In this document: positions 14,756 to 24,007 of the stretch, piece by piece | Numbering within the stretch: position 1 is the stretch's first letter | How the letters are laid out: every line of letters begins with the position of its first letter | Assembly (NCBI GenBank): GCA_030619585.1 | Contig: JAUXBD010000001.1 | Coordinates: 1 to 27,572, forward strand | DNA from: Desulfobacteraceae bacterium | GTDB lineage: Bacteria > Desulfobacterota > Desulfobacteria > Desulfobacterales > SURF-7 | Length of the DNA stretch: 27,572 bases | Reading direction: 5' to 3' | The notes under the pieces: generated by a model | What the model saw: the letters and a program-made list of their open reading frames with translations, nothing else | The model's database searches: none | What the model was told of the DNA's origin: nothing | Program-made: the position numbers and the translations under genes

Positions 14756-15217
14756 ATGGAGGAACGTTTAGAAAAAATTTTATCATGCTACGATGGCAAA
14801 AACTTTGAACTGATTCCAATTTTGCAGGAAGTTCAACATGAATTCGGTTACCTTCCGGAATCTGAGATGAGCGAGGTAGCCAAATTTGTTGGACTGCCTA
14901 AAAGCCGCATCTATGGGGTGGCAACATTTTTTGAGCAATTCAAATTCACCCCACAGGGCAAAAACCTGGTAACCGTTTGCAGGGGGACTGCCTGCCATGT
15001 TCGCGGCGCCAAGCGAATTCTTGAAGAATTTGAAGACAAATTAAATATAAAGGAAGGGGAAACAACTGAAGATTTGGAATACACTTTGGGTACTGCCGCT
15101 TGTATCGGGTGCTGTGCGCTGGCGCCGTGTGTGATGATAAATGACGACGTGGAGGCCAAGTTGACCCCGAAAAAAGTGGCTAAGTTTTTCAGCAAGGAGA
15201 CAGCCGATGAAATTTAG
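14756..15217 (+). CDS. NuoE-like [2Fe-2S] subunit of NAD-linked formate dehydrogenase
   Basis: A 153-residue thioredoxin-like ferredoxin subunit. The [2Fe-2S] ligands are C75-x4-C80 (VCRGTACHVRG) and C116-x3-C120 (CIGCCALAPC), as in NuoE, HndA and HylC-type proteins. The N-terminal helical part (PILQEVQHEFGYLP; GVATFFEQF) is typical. It passes electrons to the flavin subunit. The ribosome site (AAGGAGGCATA) is strong, and the stop overlaps the start of the next gene by 11 bases, so production is coupled. It is the first gene of a three-gene operon ending in formate dehydrogenase. Confidence 0.94.
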   Translation: MEERLEKILSCYDGKNFELIPILQEVQHEFGYLPESEMSEVAKFVGLPKSRIYGVATFFEQFKFTPQGKNLVTVCRGTACHVRGAKRILEEFEDKLNIKEGETTEDLEYTLGTAACIGCCALAPCVMINDDVEAKLTPKKVAKFFSKETADEI

Positions 15218-17093
15218 TGAAATCAAAAAGCGGGCAGACGATGAATGGAAGCAATTGCAGCAAAGCAAAGAGCCGACGCTTTTCATTGGAGCTGCTACCT
15301 GTGGCCGCTCTGCCGGCGCGTTAGAGACCAAGAAAACATTTCAAGAGGAATTTGAAAAAAGAGGAATCAATGCGAATATTGTAGAGGTGGGCTGCCTTGG
15401 TCCATGTTGGGCCGAGCCGCTTATCAGTATTGTGAAACCAGGCGGTCCGAATATTTTTTACAAAAATGTTACAGCTAAGCGGGCAACCGAACTGGTTGAA
15501 AAATTTATTATTGGGGATGACCCTTTGCCTGAATTCGCGTTAGGGCTCGTTGGGGATAAAGGGGATTACGACATTCCTGTACTGTGGGATCTGCCTAATT
15601 TCAAGGCCCAGCAAAGGGTGCTTTTCCGCAACTTCGGATTTATCGATCCCACTAATATAAACCATTACATTGCCAATGACGGCTATAGCGGCCTGGAAAA
15701 GGCCATCTCCATGGAACAGACTGCGGTGATTGAGGAGTTAAAAACATCCGGCCTGCGCGGAAGAGGCGGCGGCGGATTTCCCGCTGGGCGCAAATGGGAA
15801 GCCGGATTACAGGCTAAGGAGAAGGAAAAATACGTGGTCTGCAACGCCGACGAAGGCGATCCCGGCGCATTTATGGACCGCTCTGTGTTGGAAGGCGAGC
15901 CCCATTCTGTTCTGGAAGGCATGATTATCGCCGGTTACACCATCGGAGCACAAAAAGGGTATATTTATGTGCGGGCCGAATACCCCCTGGCCGTTAAACG
16001 TCTTCAGGACGCCATCCATCAGGCGACTGATATGGGTTTACTTGGCGAGGACATCCTGGGCAGCGGATTCAGTTTTGAAATTTCACTTTTTCAAGGTGCC
16101 GGTGCCTTTGTCTGCGGCGAATCAACCGCCCTGACTTTGTCCATGGAAGGGAGAAGGGGTATGCCCAAGGCGTCCCCGAGGCCCCGTACTACTGAGGAAG
16201 GTCTTTTTGACAAGCCAACCCTATTGAACAATGTAAAAACCTTTTCTTATGTCCCCCAGATCATCAACCGGGGGGGCGCGTGGCTGTCGGCCATCGGTAC
16301 TGAAAAGAGCAAGGGAACAGCGGTCTTTGCACTAACGGGCATGGTAAACAATTGCGGCCTGATCGAGGTCCCCATGGGGCTCACCGTCCGGGAAATCATC
16401 TATGATATCGGCGGTGGCATTTCCAACGATAAAACGTTCAAGGCTGTCCAGACCGGTGGACCTTCAGGCGGCTGTTTGCCGAAGCAGTTCCTGGATACGC
16501 CGGTGGACTACGATTCGCTGAAAGCCGCCGGCTCCATGATGGGCTCAGGCGGTATGGTGATCATGGATGAGACCACCTGCATGGTGGATATTGCCCGTTA
16601 TTTTCTTGATTTTACCCAGAAGGAATCGTGCGGTCAGTGCACGCTCTGCAAGCTTGGAACCAAGCAGATGCTGAATATCCTGGAAGACATTGTCGATGGA
16701 AAAGGTCAGCCCAAAGATATCGACATTCTTCTTGAAATCGGTAAAGCGGTTAACGGCGGCTCACTTTGCGGTTTAGGACAGAGCGCGGCGAACCCTGTGC
16801 TCACCACTATTAAATATTTTCGAGAAGAATATGAAGAGCATATCAACGAGAAACGCTGCTCTGCCCTGGCATGCAAAGCGCTCATCTCGTACTGTATCGA
16901 TGCTGATAAGTGCAAAGGTTGCACCATCTGCGCCAAGGCCTGTCCGGCTGATGCCATTTCCGGAGAGAAGAAAGAGGTACACGTGATTGACCAATCCAAA
17001 TGTATCCAATGCGGTATGTGTCTGGAAAAATGCCCGAAGAAATTTCGCGCAGTGGAATGCGTCCCGGGACGTTTAAATGAAGGAGGTAAATAG
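15207..17093 (+). CDS. NuoF-like NADH/FMN subunit of formate dehydrogenase complex
   Basis: A 628-residue flavoprotein of the HndC/HylB type. Residues 1-105 are a HndB-like thioredoxin-fold domain with C32, C63 and C67. The NuoF core follows: Gly-rich NADH site GRGGGGFPAGRKW (about 184-196) and CNADEGDPGAFMDRS for FMN. The [4Fe-4S] ligands are in ESCGQCTLCKLG (about 472) with a later Cys in GGSLCGLGQ. The end adds a two-cluster ferredoxin domain (CKGCTICAKACP; CIQCGMCLEKCP). This build is that of soluble NAD(P)-reducing and electron-bifurcating enzymes rather than membrane complex I. It overlaps the gene before by 11 bases and the gene after by one base (TAGTG). Confidence 0.94.
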   Translation: MKFSEIKKRADDEWKQLQQSKEPTLFIGAATCGRSAGALETKKTFQEEFEKRGINANIVEVGCLGPCWAEPLISIVKPGGPNIFYKNVTAKRATELVEKFIIGDDPLPEFALGLVGDKGDYDIPVLWDLPNFKAQQRVLFRNFGFIDPTNINHYIANDGYSGLEKAISMEQTAVIEELKTSGLRGRGGGGFPAGRKWEAGLQAKEKEKYVVCNADEGDPGAFMDRSVLEGEPHSVLEGMIIAGYTIGAQKGYIYVRAEYPLAVKRLQDAIHQATDMGLLGEDILGSGFSFEISLFQGAGAFVCGESTALTLSMEGRRGMPKASPRPRTTEEGLFDKPTLLNNVKTFSYVPQIINRGGAWLSAIGTEKSKGTAVFALTGMVNNCGLIEVPMGLTVREIIYDIGGGISNDKTFKAVQTGGPSGGCLPKQFLDTPVDYDSLKAAGSMMGSGGMVIMDETTCMVDIARYFLDFTQKESCGQCTLCKLGTKQMLNILEDIVDGKGQPKDIDILLEIGKAVNGGSLCGLGQSAANPVLTTIKYFREEYEEHINEKRCSALACKALISYCIDADKCKGCTICAKACPADAISGEKKEVHVIDQSKCIQCGMCLEKCPKKFRAVECVPGRLNEGGK

Positions 17094-19771
17094 TGGCGGA
17101 CAAAATCGAACTCACAATAAACGGCCAGTCGGTTAAGGCCGACAAAGGCATGACTATACTGGAAACGGCGCTCAGGAAAGGAATTTACATTCCGCATCTG
17201 TGCCATCATCATGACTTGGACCCGGTAGGCGCCTGCCGGCTTTGCCTGGTTGAAATCGCCGGTAAGTGGACTAAAATAGCGATTTCCTGTAAAACTGAGG
17301 TCCAGGACGGGATGGTTGTCCGAACCGAAACTCCTGAAATCAATGAAATGAGGCAGGTAACCTTGGAATTGCTAATCGCGGACCACGATACGGACTGTCT
17401 TGCCTGCGAACAGAATACCAAGTGCGCTCTGCAGCGTGTGGCCGACCATGTCGGTGTAAACAAAGAACGGCTGCAGCGGCTGAAATCACGGGAAGTAAAA
17501 GCGCCTATTGACGACTCCAACCCGTTTTTTAACTTTGACCCCAACCGGTGTGTTCTGTGCGGAATATGCGTGCGCACCTGTGACGAGCTTCAAAACGTTC
17601 AGGCCATTGACTTCGCGAATCGGGGGCTGGGGACAAAAATAGCCGGTTTCGGAGACAAGCCTCGAATAGAATCCAATTGCGAATCATGCGGTGAGTGCAT
17701 CGTCCGGTGTCCTGTGGGCGCATTGACCGAAAAAGACTATATGAAACCGACTCACCAGGTAAAAACGGTTTGCTCTTTCTGCGGCTGCGGCTGCGGACTG
17801 ATACTGGGAGTTCGCGACAATCGGCTCGTCAGTGCCCGGGGCGATGTGAGCAGCCCGGCCAACAAAGGCAGGCTTTGTGTTAAGGGCCGCTTTGGCTACA
17901 AGTTCGTAAATCACCCCGACCGCCTGACTTCACCTCTAATTAAACGTAATGGTGAGTTTGTCAAGGCTGAGTGGGATGAGGCTTTAGACCTGGTGGCGGA
18001 TACTTTTTCCAAAAACAAAGGAGAAAAATTTGCCGCTATATCCTCGGCCAAGACTACAAACGAGGATAACTACGTCCTGCAAAAATTTGCACGGGCGGTT
18101 ATGGGTACCAACAACATTGATCATTGCGCACGTCTCTGACATGCTCCGACTGTGGCCGGTCTGGCCACCTCTCTCGGCAGCGGTTCAATGACAAACACAA
18201 TCAGTGAACTTGGCGGCGCCTCAGTTATTCTAGCGATAGGCACCAACACCACCGCCACCCATCCCATCGTCGCACTCCAGGTAAAGAACGCCGTGCGAAA
18301 CGGCTCCAAACTCATTGTTGCCAACCCCAAAGAGATTGAACTATGCAAGTTTGCCGATATTTTCCTCCAGCACAAACCAGGCACGGACGTACCTTTGCTT
18401 ATGGGAATGATGCGTGTGATTTTGGAAGAAGAGCTTCATGACAAATCTTTTATCCAGAGTCGCTGTGAAGATTTCGATGCTTTCGAGAAGTCCCTGGCCG
18501 AGTTCGATTTAGATACAGTGGAAAAGCTTACCGGCGTGCCGCAGGATAAAATTATCAAAGCCGCGCGAATCTACGCGACTCAAACACCGGCATCCATTAT
18601 TTACTGTATGGGCATTACCCAGCATGTTCATGGTACAGACAACGTGCTGGCCACCAGCAACCTGGCATTGCTCACGGGGAATATCGGCAAACCATCGTCG
18701 GGCGTTAACCCCCTTAGAGGGCAGAATAATGTTCAGGGTGCCTGCGATGTTGGTTGTTTACCTAATGTTTATACAGGATACCAGGCGGTAGCTATCCCCG
18801 AGATTAAAAATAAATTTGAATCCGCGTGGGGAGTGGCGTTAAGCGACACACCGGGTCTCACACACACCAAAATATTTGACGCCTGCTATGAGGGAAGTAT
18901 AAGCACGCTCTACCTGGTGGGTGAAAACCCTGTTTTGAGTGAAGCAGATGCCAGCCACGCCACAGAAGCCATGAAAAAAGTTGATTTTATGGTCGTGCAG
19001 GACATATTTATGACAGAAACCGCAGAACTGGCAGATGTCGTATTGCCGGCGGTTACTTTTGCGGAAGAGGACGGCACGTTTACAAACACCGAACGGAGGG
19101 TTCAACGGGTGCGCAAGGCTATCGATCCTGTGGGAGATGCAAAACCCGATTGGTGGATAGCCTGCGAATTGGCCAAACGCCTCAATGGTAAAGGTTTTGA
19201 ATTTTCAGGTCCCGAGGAGATAATGGAAGAGATATCTTCACTTACGCCTGCCTACAAAGGCATCTCCTACGCACGGCTGGAAAAAGGCAGCCTGCAATGG
19301 CCCTGTCCGACAACAGATCATCCGGGAACGCCGTTCCTGCATGCCGAAAAATTCGGCACAGACAGCGGCAAAGGAAAATTTAAGCCCCTTACATATCGGA
19401 AACCCGGCGAAGAAACGGATGGTGAATTTCCTCTGATCCTGACCACTGACCGCAGTCTGTATCACTTCCACAGCACCATGACACGTAGAGTATACGGACT
19501 TAATGTCCTGGCAAAAGAAGAGCTGCTGAACATTCACCCGGAGGATGCTTCCGGGCTGGGTGTAGAGAACGGCCAGATGGTGAAGGTGGTATCTCGACGA
19601 GGAGAGGTGGCGGTAAAGGTTAAGGTTACAGATATTTGTCCTTTAGGAACGGTGTCCATGACTTTTCACTTTGCCGAAACCCCCACCAATTTGCTGACAT
19701 GCTGTGAATTGGATCCTGTGGCAAAAACGCCTGGAACGAAGGTGTGCGCAGTTCGAGTAGAAGGGCTATAA
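17093..19771 (+). CDS. fdhA: Selenocysteine-containing NAD-linked formate dehydrogenase, catalytic subunit
   Basis: One 892-residue protein read through TGA at 18137-18139 (Sec349). Domains in order: [2Fe-2S] ferredoxin (C37, C48, C51, C66); His-Cys [4Fe-4S] (H98, C102, C105, C111); two [4Fe-4S] (C153-C163; C196-C206); then the molybdopterin domain with CSFCGCGCG (227-235), C262 and K264. The active site reads HCARL-Sec-HAPTV, the standard formate dehydrogenase context. After the Sec codon the frame continues without break to the molybdopterin-binding C-terminus. It oxidises formate or reduces CO2, exchanging electrons with the NuoE-NuoF subunits. The start is GTG after GGAGG. Without recoding it would look like two separate genes. 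Confidence 0.95.
18137..18168 (+). promoter_or_regulatory. Selenocysteine UGA codon with SECIS hairpin
   Basis: TGA at 18137-18139 is followed by a hairpin: GTGGCC (18152-18157), loop GGTCT (18158-18162), GGCCAC (18163-18168). The loop lies 18 bases after the TGA. From memory, the E. coli fdhF SECIS has the same GGUCU loop at the same distance. This element would recruit SelB and decode UGA as selenocysteine. Confidence 0.93.
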
Positions 19772-19892
19772 GCTAAGCTGTGGGGCAGTGGAAGAGATCG
19801 AGAGGGTGATTGGCGGGTGGCTCGGCATTGCTGAGAGTGATTGGATTATGATGAAGCCCCCTCAAAGGGGACATTGTTAATGCAATTAAAAA

Positions 19893-19960
19893 GCTGCGAT
19901 TATCTGCGTTAATCTGTGGCCTAAAAATATCAAAAAGCCCGTGCTACAGCGCGCTACCTT
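19893..19960. repeat. Dispersed hairpin repeat, copy 2 (right part only)
   Basis: Bases 19901-19960 match copy 1 at 7774-7833: ATCTGCGTTAATCTGTGGCC, an A/T tract, then AAAAAGCCC and ACAGCGCGCTACCTT, with a few substitutions and one missing base. The left arm of copy 1 is absent. The copy sits between formate dehydrogenase and the converging RseC-like gene and runs into the 3' end of the latter. It may serve as a shared terminator. Confidence 0.8.
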
Positions 19961-20402
19961 GTCGACGGCTGTTTTTAACCCTGATTATTCTGGGTTTATA
20001 CGAATCCTTGTCAGCCATTTTCTCCCCCACTAATCTTACAATCAGAAATGCCAGAACAAAAAAAAGAAACCCGAATATAGCCGAGGTTGCTGACTTGTCC
20101 AAACTGAATTTTACGGCAACTTCCTGGCCCACAATAGCGCCCGCCACCAGGCACAGGATCGGAAATATATGAATAAGAAAAGATGCCTTTAGCAGTGAAG
20201 AGGATTTAAACTCTATCACTACTTTATCACCCTCCTTTGCGTTGGCAGGGTTGATCACCTCCACTTCCATCTCTTTTCCGGTATCCATGGAATTGCACGA
20301 TTGTTTCGATGCGCACCCTTCACATGCCGTGCTCTTTGTTGTTTTTACCAGTGCAGTAGTTGGAGATTGGAGTTTAAGTACTATGCCTTCTTCGGTTGCC
20401 AA
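19944..20402 (-). CDS. RseC/MucC-like SoxR-reducing family protein
   Basis: A 152-residue membrane protein. The N-terminal cytoplasmic part has C27-x2-C30-x5-C36 in ACEGCASKQSC, the family cysteine motif, and the start MATEEGIVLKL is typical. Two membrane helices follow (about 70-93 and 107-127). RseC proteins are linked to Rnf-dependent reduction of Fe-S regulators and to envelope stress; no Rnf genes are in the window. The last four or five codons, including the stop at 19944-19946, lie inside the dispersed repeat, so the natural C-terminus seems to have been replaced. It overlaps no gene but shares the minus strand with the PilZ gene 17 bases upstream. Confidence 0.85.
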   Translation of the reverse strand: MATEEGIVLKLQSPTTALVKTTKSTACEGCASKQSCNSMDTGKEMEVEVINPANAKEGDKVVIEFKSSSLLKASFLIHIFPILCLVAGAIVGQEVAVKFSLDKSATSAIFGFLFFVLAFLIVRLVGEKMADKDSYKPRIIRVKNSRRQGSAL

Positions 20403-20419
20403 TTTTAGTTTATCCTTCC

Positions 20420-21028
20420 CTATTGAGGGGTGGTAAGGTTGGGATTCAAGTTATTTGAAAAGTCGGGAACCACCATTGTAAAAGGTTCTCTTCTCTCTTT
20501 TATGTTCCTCGTTTTTTGTTCAATAGGCTGTTCATCATGAATTTTATCAAGGTTATCGTACCCTATTTGCCCTTTTATCAAGGATGAATCATCACAAATT
20601 CTGCGGTCCTGCAAAACACCCGTGGTATTGTTTTGGATAAAAGACTCCAGCAGAGTTTTGTGATTTGCTGTAATATCTCCAAACTGTACGCCAAACCTTC
20701 TCATGGTAGTTGAAAAATAGTGGTCCTGGACAGCAATGGGAACTTCTGAAATAATTTCAATGGGAATGTTTTGTATATATACGCCATCACCGCTTACAAA
20801 TACATCTAACTCGATAAAGCCGTCAAAACATAGGTTACAGGAAATAGGATACTGAAACGAAAGACCTTTATGGTTGATATCCAAGAGGCTGCCCAGCCTT
20901 GAGGAATGAATCTGGGGTTTCAGAACAACAAATGTTCCCGCCCGTACTTTGAAACGAGTATATTGCTTTTTGAAAAAAAGCATTTCATGGTTATCCATGT
21001 CATATTCTCTCATTACAGATCTCGTCAT
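20420..21028 (-). CDS. PilZ domain protein with long C-terminal tail
   Basis: From the ATG at 21028 the protein has 202 residues. The PilZ signature is R25-F-K-V-R29 followed by D50-I-N-H-K-G55, which together bind cyclic di-GMP. The beta-barrel region runs to about residue 130. The remaining 70 residues are charged and look disordered, without a known motif. The start is uncertain: a TTG at 21037 and ATGs at 21013 and 20998 are in frame, and the last has GAGAG at a good distance. It is the second PilZ protein here and lies just upstream of the RseC-like gene on the same strand. Output unknown. Confidence 0.78.
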   Translation of the reverse strand: MTRSVMREYDMDNHEMLFFKKQYTRFKVRAGTFVVLKPQIHSSRLGSLLDINHKGLSFQYPISCNLCFDGFIELDVFVSGDGVYIQNIPIEIISEVPIAVQDHYFSTTMRRFGVQFGDITANHKTLLESFIQNNTTGVLQDRRICDDSSLIKGQIGYDNLDKIHDEQPIEQKTRNIKERREPFTMVVPDFSNNLNPNLTTPQ

Positions 21029-21211
21029 TTTACGCAATCTGATGCAATTTTAATAGTTTGCAGTTATTATTTAGAAATAAATTACGAAATCCGAAATTTG
21101 TCAAAAAGGATCGTTTGTATTCAGGACGAGTTCTCTATGTAAAACATACAGTACAAAAAAACAGGCAAACAAACAACTAAAAAAATGAGAATAGCAAAAA
21201 TGATGGGGTTG

Positions 21212-21733
21212 TTAATCACCTTCAAATTCGGTTAATGTATATATATTATATCCCTTTATTTTATCCCGGCCATTAAGATCCGGCAATTCCACCATAAACG
21301 CGCATTCAACAATTTCACCACCAAGCTTTTCCACAAGCTGGGCTGCAGCGGCAATGGTTCCGCCGGTTGCTATAAGATCATCAACGATGAGGACTTTTTC
21401 CCCTTTTTTAATAGCATCCTCATGCATCTCCACAACATCTTCACCATACTCAAGTGAGTACTCTGCGCTTACTGTCTTGTAGGGCAGTTTCCCTTTTTTT
21501 CTTACCGGAATAAATCCAACATTGAGCTTGTAGGCAAGGACAGCACCGTGAATAAAACCCCTGGCATCAATACCGACAATTTTATCAATCTCCATATCCT
21601 TGTAGCGGTCGTAAAGACGGTCAACAGACTCCCTGAACGCTTCCGGATCCTGGAGAAGTGTTGTTATATCCCTGAACATAACCCCTTCAATCGGCCAATT
21701 TGGAACTGTTCTTATTTTCTCTCTCAAATCCAT
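21212..21733 (-). CDS. apt: Adenine phosphoribosyltransferase
   Basis: A 173-residue type I phosphoribosyltransferase. The PRPP loop reads VLIVDDLIATGGT (114-126). Family features include PIEGVMFRDITTLL near the N-terminus, the GIDARGFI segment (54-61) and the flexible VRKKGKLPY loop (77-85). It converts adenine and PRPP to AMP in the cytoplasm. The chosen ATG has GAGG six bases upstream; an in-frame GTG at 21745 would overlap the previous gene. It starts eight bases after the mtnP stop, so the adenine released by methylthioadenosine phosphorylase is recycled by the next gene in the operon. Confidence 0.96.
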   Translation of the reverse strand: MDLREKIRTVPNWPIEGVMFRDITTLLQDPEAFRESVDRLYDRYKDMEIDKIVGIDARGFIHGAVLAYKLNVGFIPVRKKGKLPYKTVSAEYSLEYGEDVVEMHEDAIKKGEKVLIVDDLIATGGTIAAAAQLVEKLGGEIVECAFMVELPDLNGRDKIKGYNIYTLTEFEGD

Positions 21734-21741
21734 TAATAACC

Positions 21742-22488
21742 TCACTTTATTTTTGGAATAACATCTATCAGAAGATTTTTAACACTGCCCGCATTCTTAT
21801 TAAACACTTCCATGATCTCTTCCCAGGAAACAGGCTCCTCATCCTCTTTCCAGCAGTCATAGTCGGTTGACATGGCAACTGCAGCATAAGGAATTCCCGC
21901 CTCATTTGCAAGGATAGCCTCAGGCGCTATTGACATGTTTATGATATCAGCCCCCCATATTCTGAACATATTTGATTCAGCCCGGGTTGAAAATCTTGGG
22001 CCTTCAATGGTTATCACGGTGCCACCGTCATGGGCAGGAAGACCAAGCTGCTTAGCGGTCTCAAAAAGAGCTTTCCTAAGTTCCGCATCAAACGGCTCTG
22101 CCATGGGAGTGTGGACCGCCTCCCCGTCAAAGGAATCATTAAAAGTAATTTTTCTATGCCGTGTAAAATCTATAAACTGGTCGATGATTACAAAATGTCC
22201 CCTGCCAATCTCCTCTTTCAGACTGCCGCATGCGGTTGTTGCAAGTATATGTGTCACACCCTTTTCTTTTAATGCATGAATATTTGCCCTGTAATTGACC
22301 TGGGTGGGGCTGAGCTGATGCTTTTTACCGTGTCTTGCAATCATTACAACATCAATGCCGTTTATCCGACCCACGGTCAACTCTGAAGACGGGGCTCCGT
22401 ATGGTGTTTTAACCTCAATCTGCTTGGGGTCCACAAGTAGTTGCGGGTCATCCAACCCCGAGCCCCCGATAATTCCTATTTTAGCCAT
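21742..22488 (-). CDS. mtnP: S-methyl-5'-thioadenosine phosphorylase
   Basis: A 248-residue purine nucleoside phosphorylase-family enzyme. It begins MAKIGIIGGSGLDDP, with the phosphate-binding RHGKKH at 52-57 and TTACGS at 84-89. The phrase MSIAPEAILANEAG followed by STDYDCWKEDEEPVS is the pattern of methylthioadenosine phosphorylases; true inosine/guanosine phosphorylases differ there. It splits methylthioadenosine into adenine and methylthioribose 1-phosphate. GGAGGACCC precedes the ATG. It is the first gene of a minus-strand pair with apt and is divergent from mtnA, the next enzyme of the pathway. Confidence 0.92.
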   Translation of the reverse strand: MAKIGIIGGSGLDDPQLLVDPKQIEVKTPYGAPSSELTVGRINGIDVVMIARHGKKHQLSPTQVNYRANIHALKEKGVTHILATTACGSLKEEIGRGHFVIIDQFIDFTRHRKITFNDSFDGEAVHTPMAEPFDAELRKALFETAKQLGLPAHDGGTVITIEGPRFSTRAESNMFRIWGADIINMSIAPEAILANEAGIPYAAVAMSTDYDCWKEDEEPVSWEEIMEVFNKNAGSVKNLLIDVIPKIK

Positions 22489-22569
22489 GGGTCCTCCTTA
22501 CTTTGCTTTAAACAACATGAAGACGAATAGTATACATATGAGATGTTGTCAAGAATGGCAAATGTTTTG

Positions 22570-22584
22570 AACCACATTGTGGTT
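22570..22584. promoter_or_regulatory. 15-bp palindrome between mtnP and mtnA
   Basis: AACCACATTGTGGTT has perfect 7-base arms around a single central T. It lies 82 bases upstream of mtnP and 79 bases upstream of mtnA, almost midway in the 174-base divergent gap. This fits an operator controlling both transcripts. No SAM riboswitch is visible. Confidence 0.5.
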
Positions 22585-22662
22585 GTATTAGATTGGACAA
22601 TGATGTAGAAAAAAGTTCTTTATAGAAAAGCCACTTTAAATCTATATTGAAAGGTTTGAAAA

Positions 22663-23766
22663 ATGAAAATTGATGATAAAGATATGCGCCCCATCTGGCT
22701 TAATGATGACAAAACAACTGTGCAGGTAATAGACCAGAGAGTCCTTCCCCACAAATTTATTATCGCGGATTTGAAAACAGTTGACCATGTTATAACTGCC
22801 ATTAAGGAGATGTTTGTCAGAGGCGCGCCCCTTCTTGGGGTAACCGGAGCCTATGGGGTGTATATTGCAGCAATAAACGCTTCAGATAAAACGATCCCGG
22901 ATGATTATCTTATCAAAGAGTGTAACCGGTTAAAAGCATCCAGGCCCACTGCTGTTAATCTTGCATGGGCAGTTGACAAGGTGCTTGCGGCAGTGCTCAA
23001 AGAGAAAAGCCCCTCGGGGAAAATAGATACAGCAGGGATACAAGCAGCAAAAATTGATGCCCAGGAGGTTGAAAATTGCCGAAATATAGGCGAGCACGGT
23101 GTGTCTTTGATTGAAAAAATTAGCCGTGAAAAAAACGGTTCTACAGTCAACATCCTGACTCATTGTAATGCCGGCTGGCTTGCATGTGTTGAGTACGGCA
23201 CAGCAACTGCCCCAATGTATGCGGCATTTGAAAAAGATATCGACATACATGTTTGGGTGGATGAAACACGGCCACTTAACCAGGGTGCGCGGCTCACCGC
23301 CTGGGAGTTGGGCAGGCAAGGGATAAAACACACCGTTATAACAGATAATGCAGGTGGCCATATAATGCAGCATGGCATGGTCGACATTGTAATAGTTGGA
23401 ACGGACAGAACAACCGGTACCGGTGATGTTGCCAACAAAATAGGCACATATCTCAAGGCCCTTGCAGCAAAGGACAACAATATCCCCTTTTACGTGGCAC
23501 TGCCGTCAAGTACTTTTGACTGGACCTTAAAAGACGGGATTAAGGAGATTCCTATTGAGCAGCGTAACCCTGATGAAGTTAGATTTGTGCAGGGACTTGA
23601 CGACAACAAATTAAGAAAAGTGATGATTACCCCTGAAAACAGCCCTGCTGCAGACTTTGCTTTTGACGTGACACCGGCACGACTGGTTACGGGATTCATT
23701 ACTGAAAGGGGTATCTGCCGCGCCACCCCAAATAATATTAAGGAACTTTTTCCTGAAAAGTTTTAA
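22663..23766 (+). CDS. mtnA: S-methyl-5-thioribose-1-phosphate isomerase
   Basis: A 367-residue isomerase that converts methylthioribose 1-phosphate to methylthioribulose 1-phosphate. Catalytic residues expected for the family are present: C168 in LTHCNAGWLA and D248 in VGTDRT. RGAP at 53-56, DETRPLNQGARLT (200-212), TDNAGG and GDVANKIGTY are further hallmarks. The usual GADR is GTDR here. AAAGG lies eight bases before the ATG. The next enzymes of the classic methionine salvage route are not in the window, so the product may instead enter an anaerobic shunt; that is inference. Confidence 0.94.
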   Translation: MKIDDKDMRPIWLNDDKTTVQVIDQRVLPHKFIIADLKTVDHVITAIKEMFVRGAPLLGVTGAYGVYIAAINASDKTIPDDYLIKECNRLKASRPTAVNLAWAVDKVLAAVLKEKSPSGKIDTAGIQAAKIDAQEVENCRNIGEHGVSLIEKISREKNGSTVNILTHCNAGWLACVEYGTATAPMYAAFEKDIDIHVWVDETRPLNQGARLTAWELGRQGIKHTVITDNAGGHIMQHGMVDIVIVGTDRTTGTGDVANKIGTYLKALAAKDNNIPFYVALPSSTFDWTLKDGIKEIPIEQRNPDEVRFVQGLDDNKLRKVMITPENSPAADFAFDVTPARLVTGFITERGICRATPNNIKELFPEKF

Positions 23767-24007
23767 TCTGTAATAATTAAGAACGGTATTTCAGGCTTTA
23801 TCTTCTGCGTGGCAGCAATAAGGTGTAACCACCCTAAATACAGCATAAACATGAAAATTAGTTAACATTAACTATTGCAAGTTTGAATTAACATGATATA
23901 TGAGGTCTAATGATGGTGATTACCCTGATATCAAATAGAAACTCGTTGGAATTGTTAGGTGTTTTAAGTTTAGAGCTTAAAAAAACCGCTTGTTTCAATG
24001 TGGGACT

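Noticed and set aside
18152..19771. A separate gene starting just after the TGA, encoding the formate dehydrogenase C-terminal part
   Set aside because: It has no ribosome site, begins inside the molybdopterin domain, and is joined to the upstream frame through a selenocysteine codon with a SECIS hairpin.
19857..19870. CCCC/GGGG hairpin as a terminator for formate dehydrogenase
   Set aside because: The stem is only four pairs and no T-run follows.
23860..23880. TAGTTA/TAACTA hairpin upstream of the HD-GYP gene as a cyclic-di-GMP riboswitch
   Set aside because: It is a short A/T-rich stem; none of the conserved riboswitch core sequence is present.
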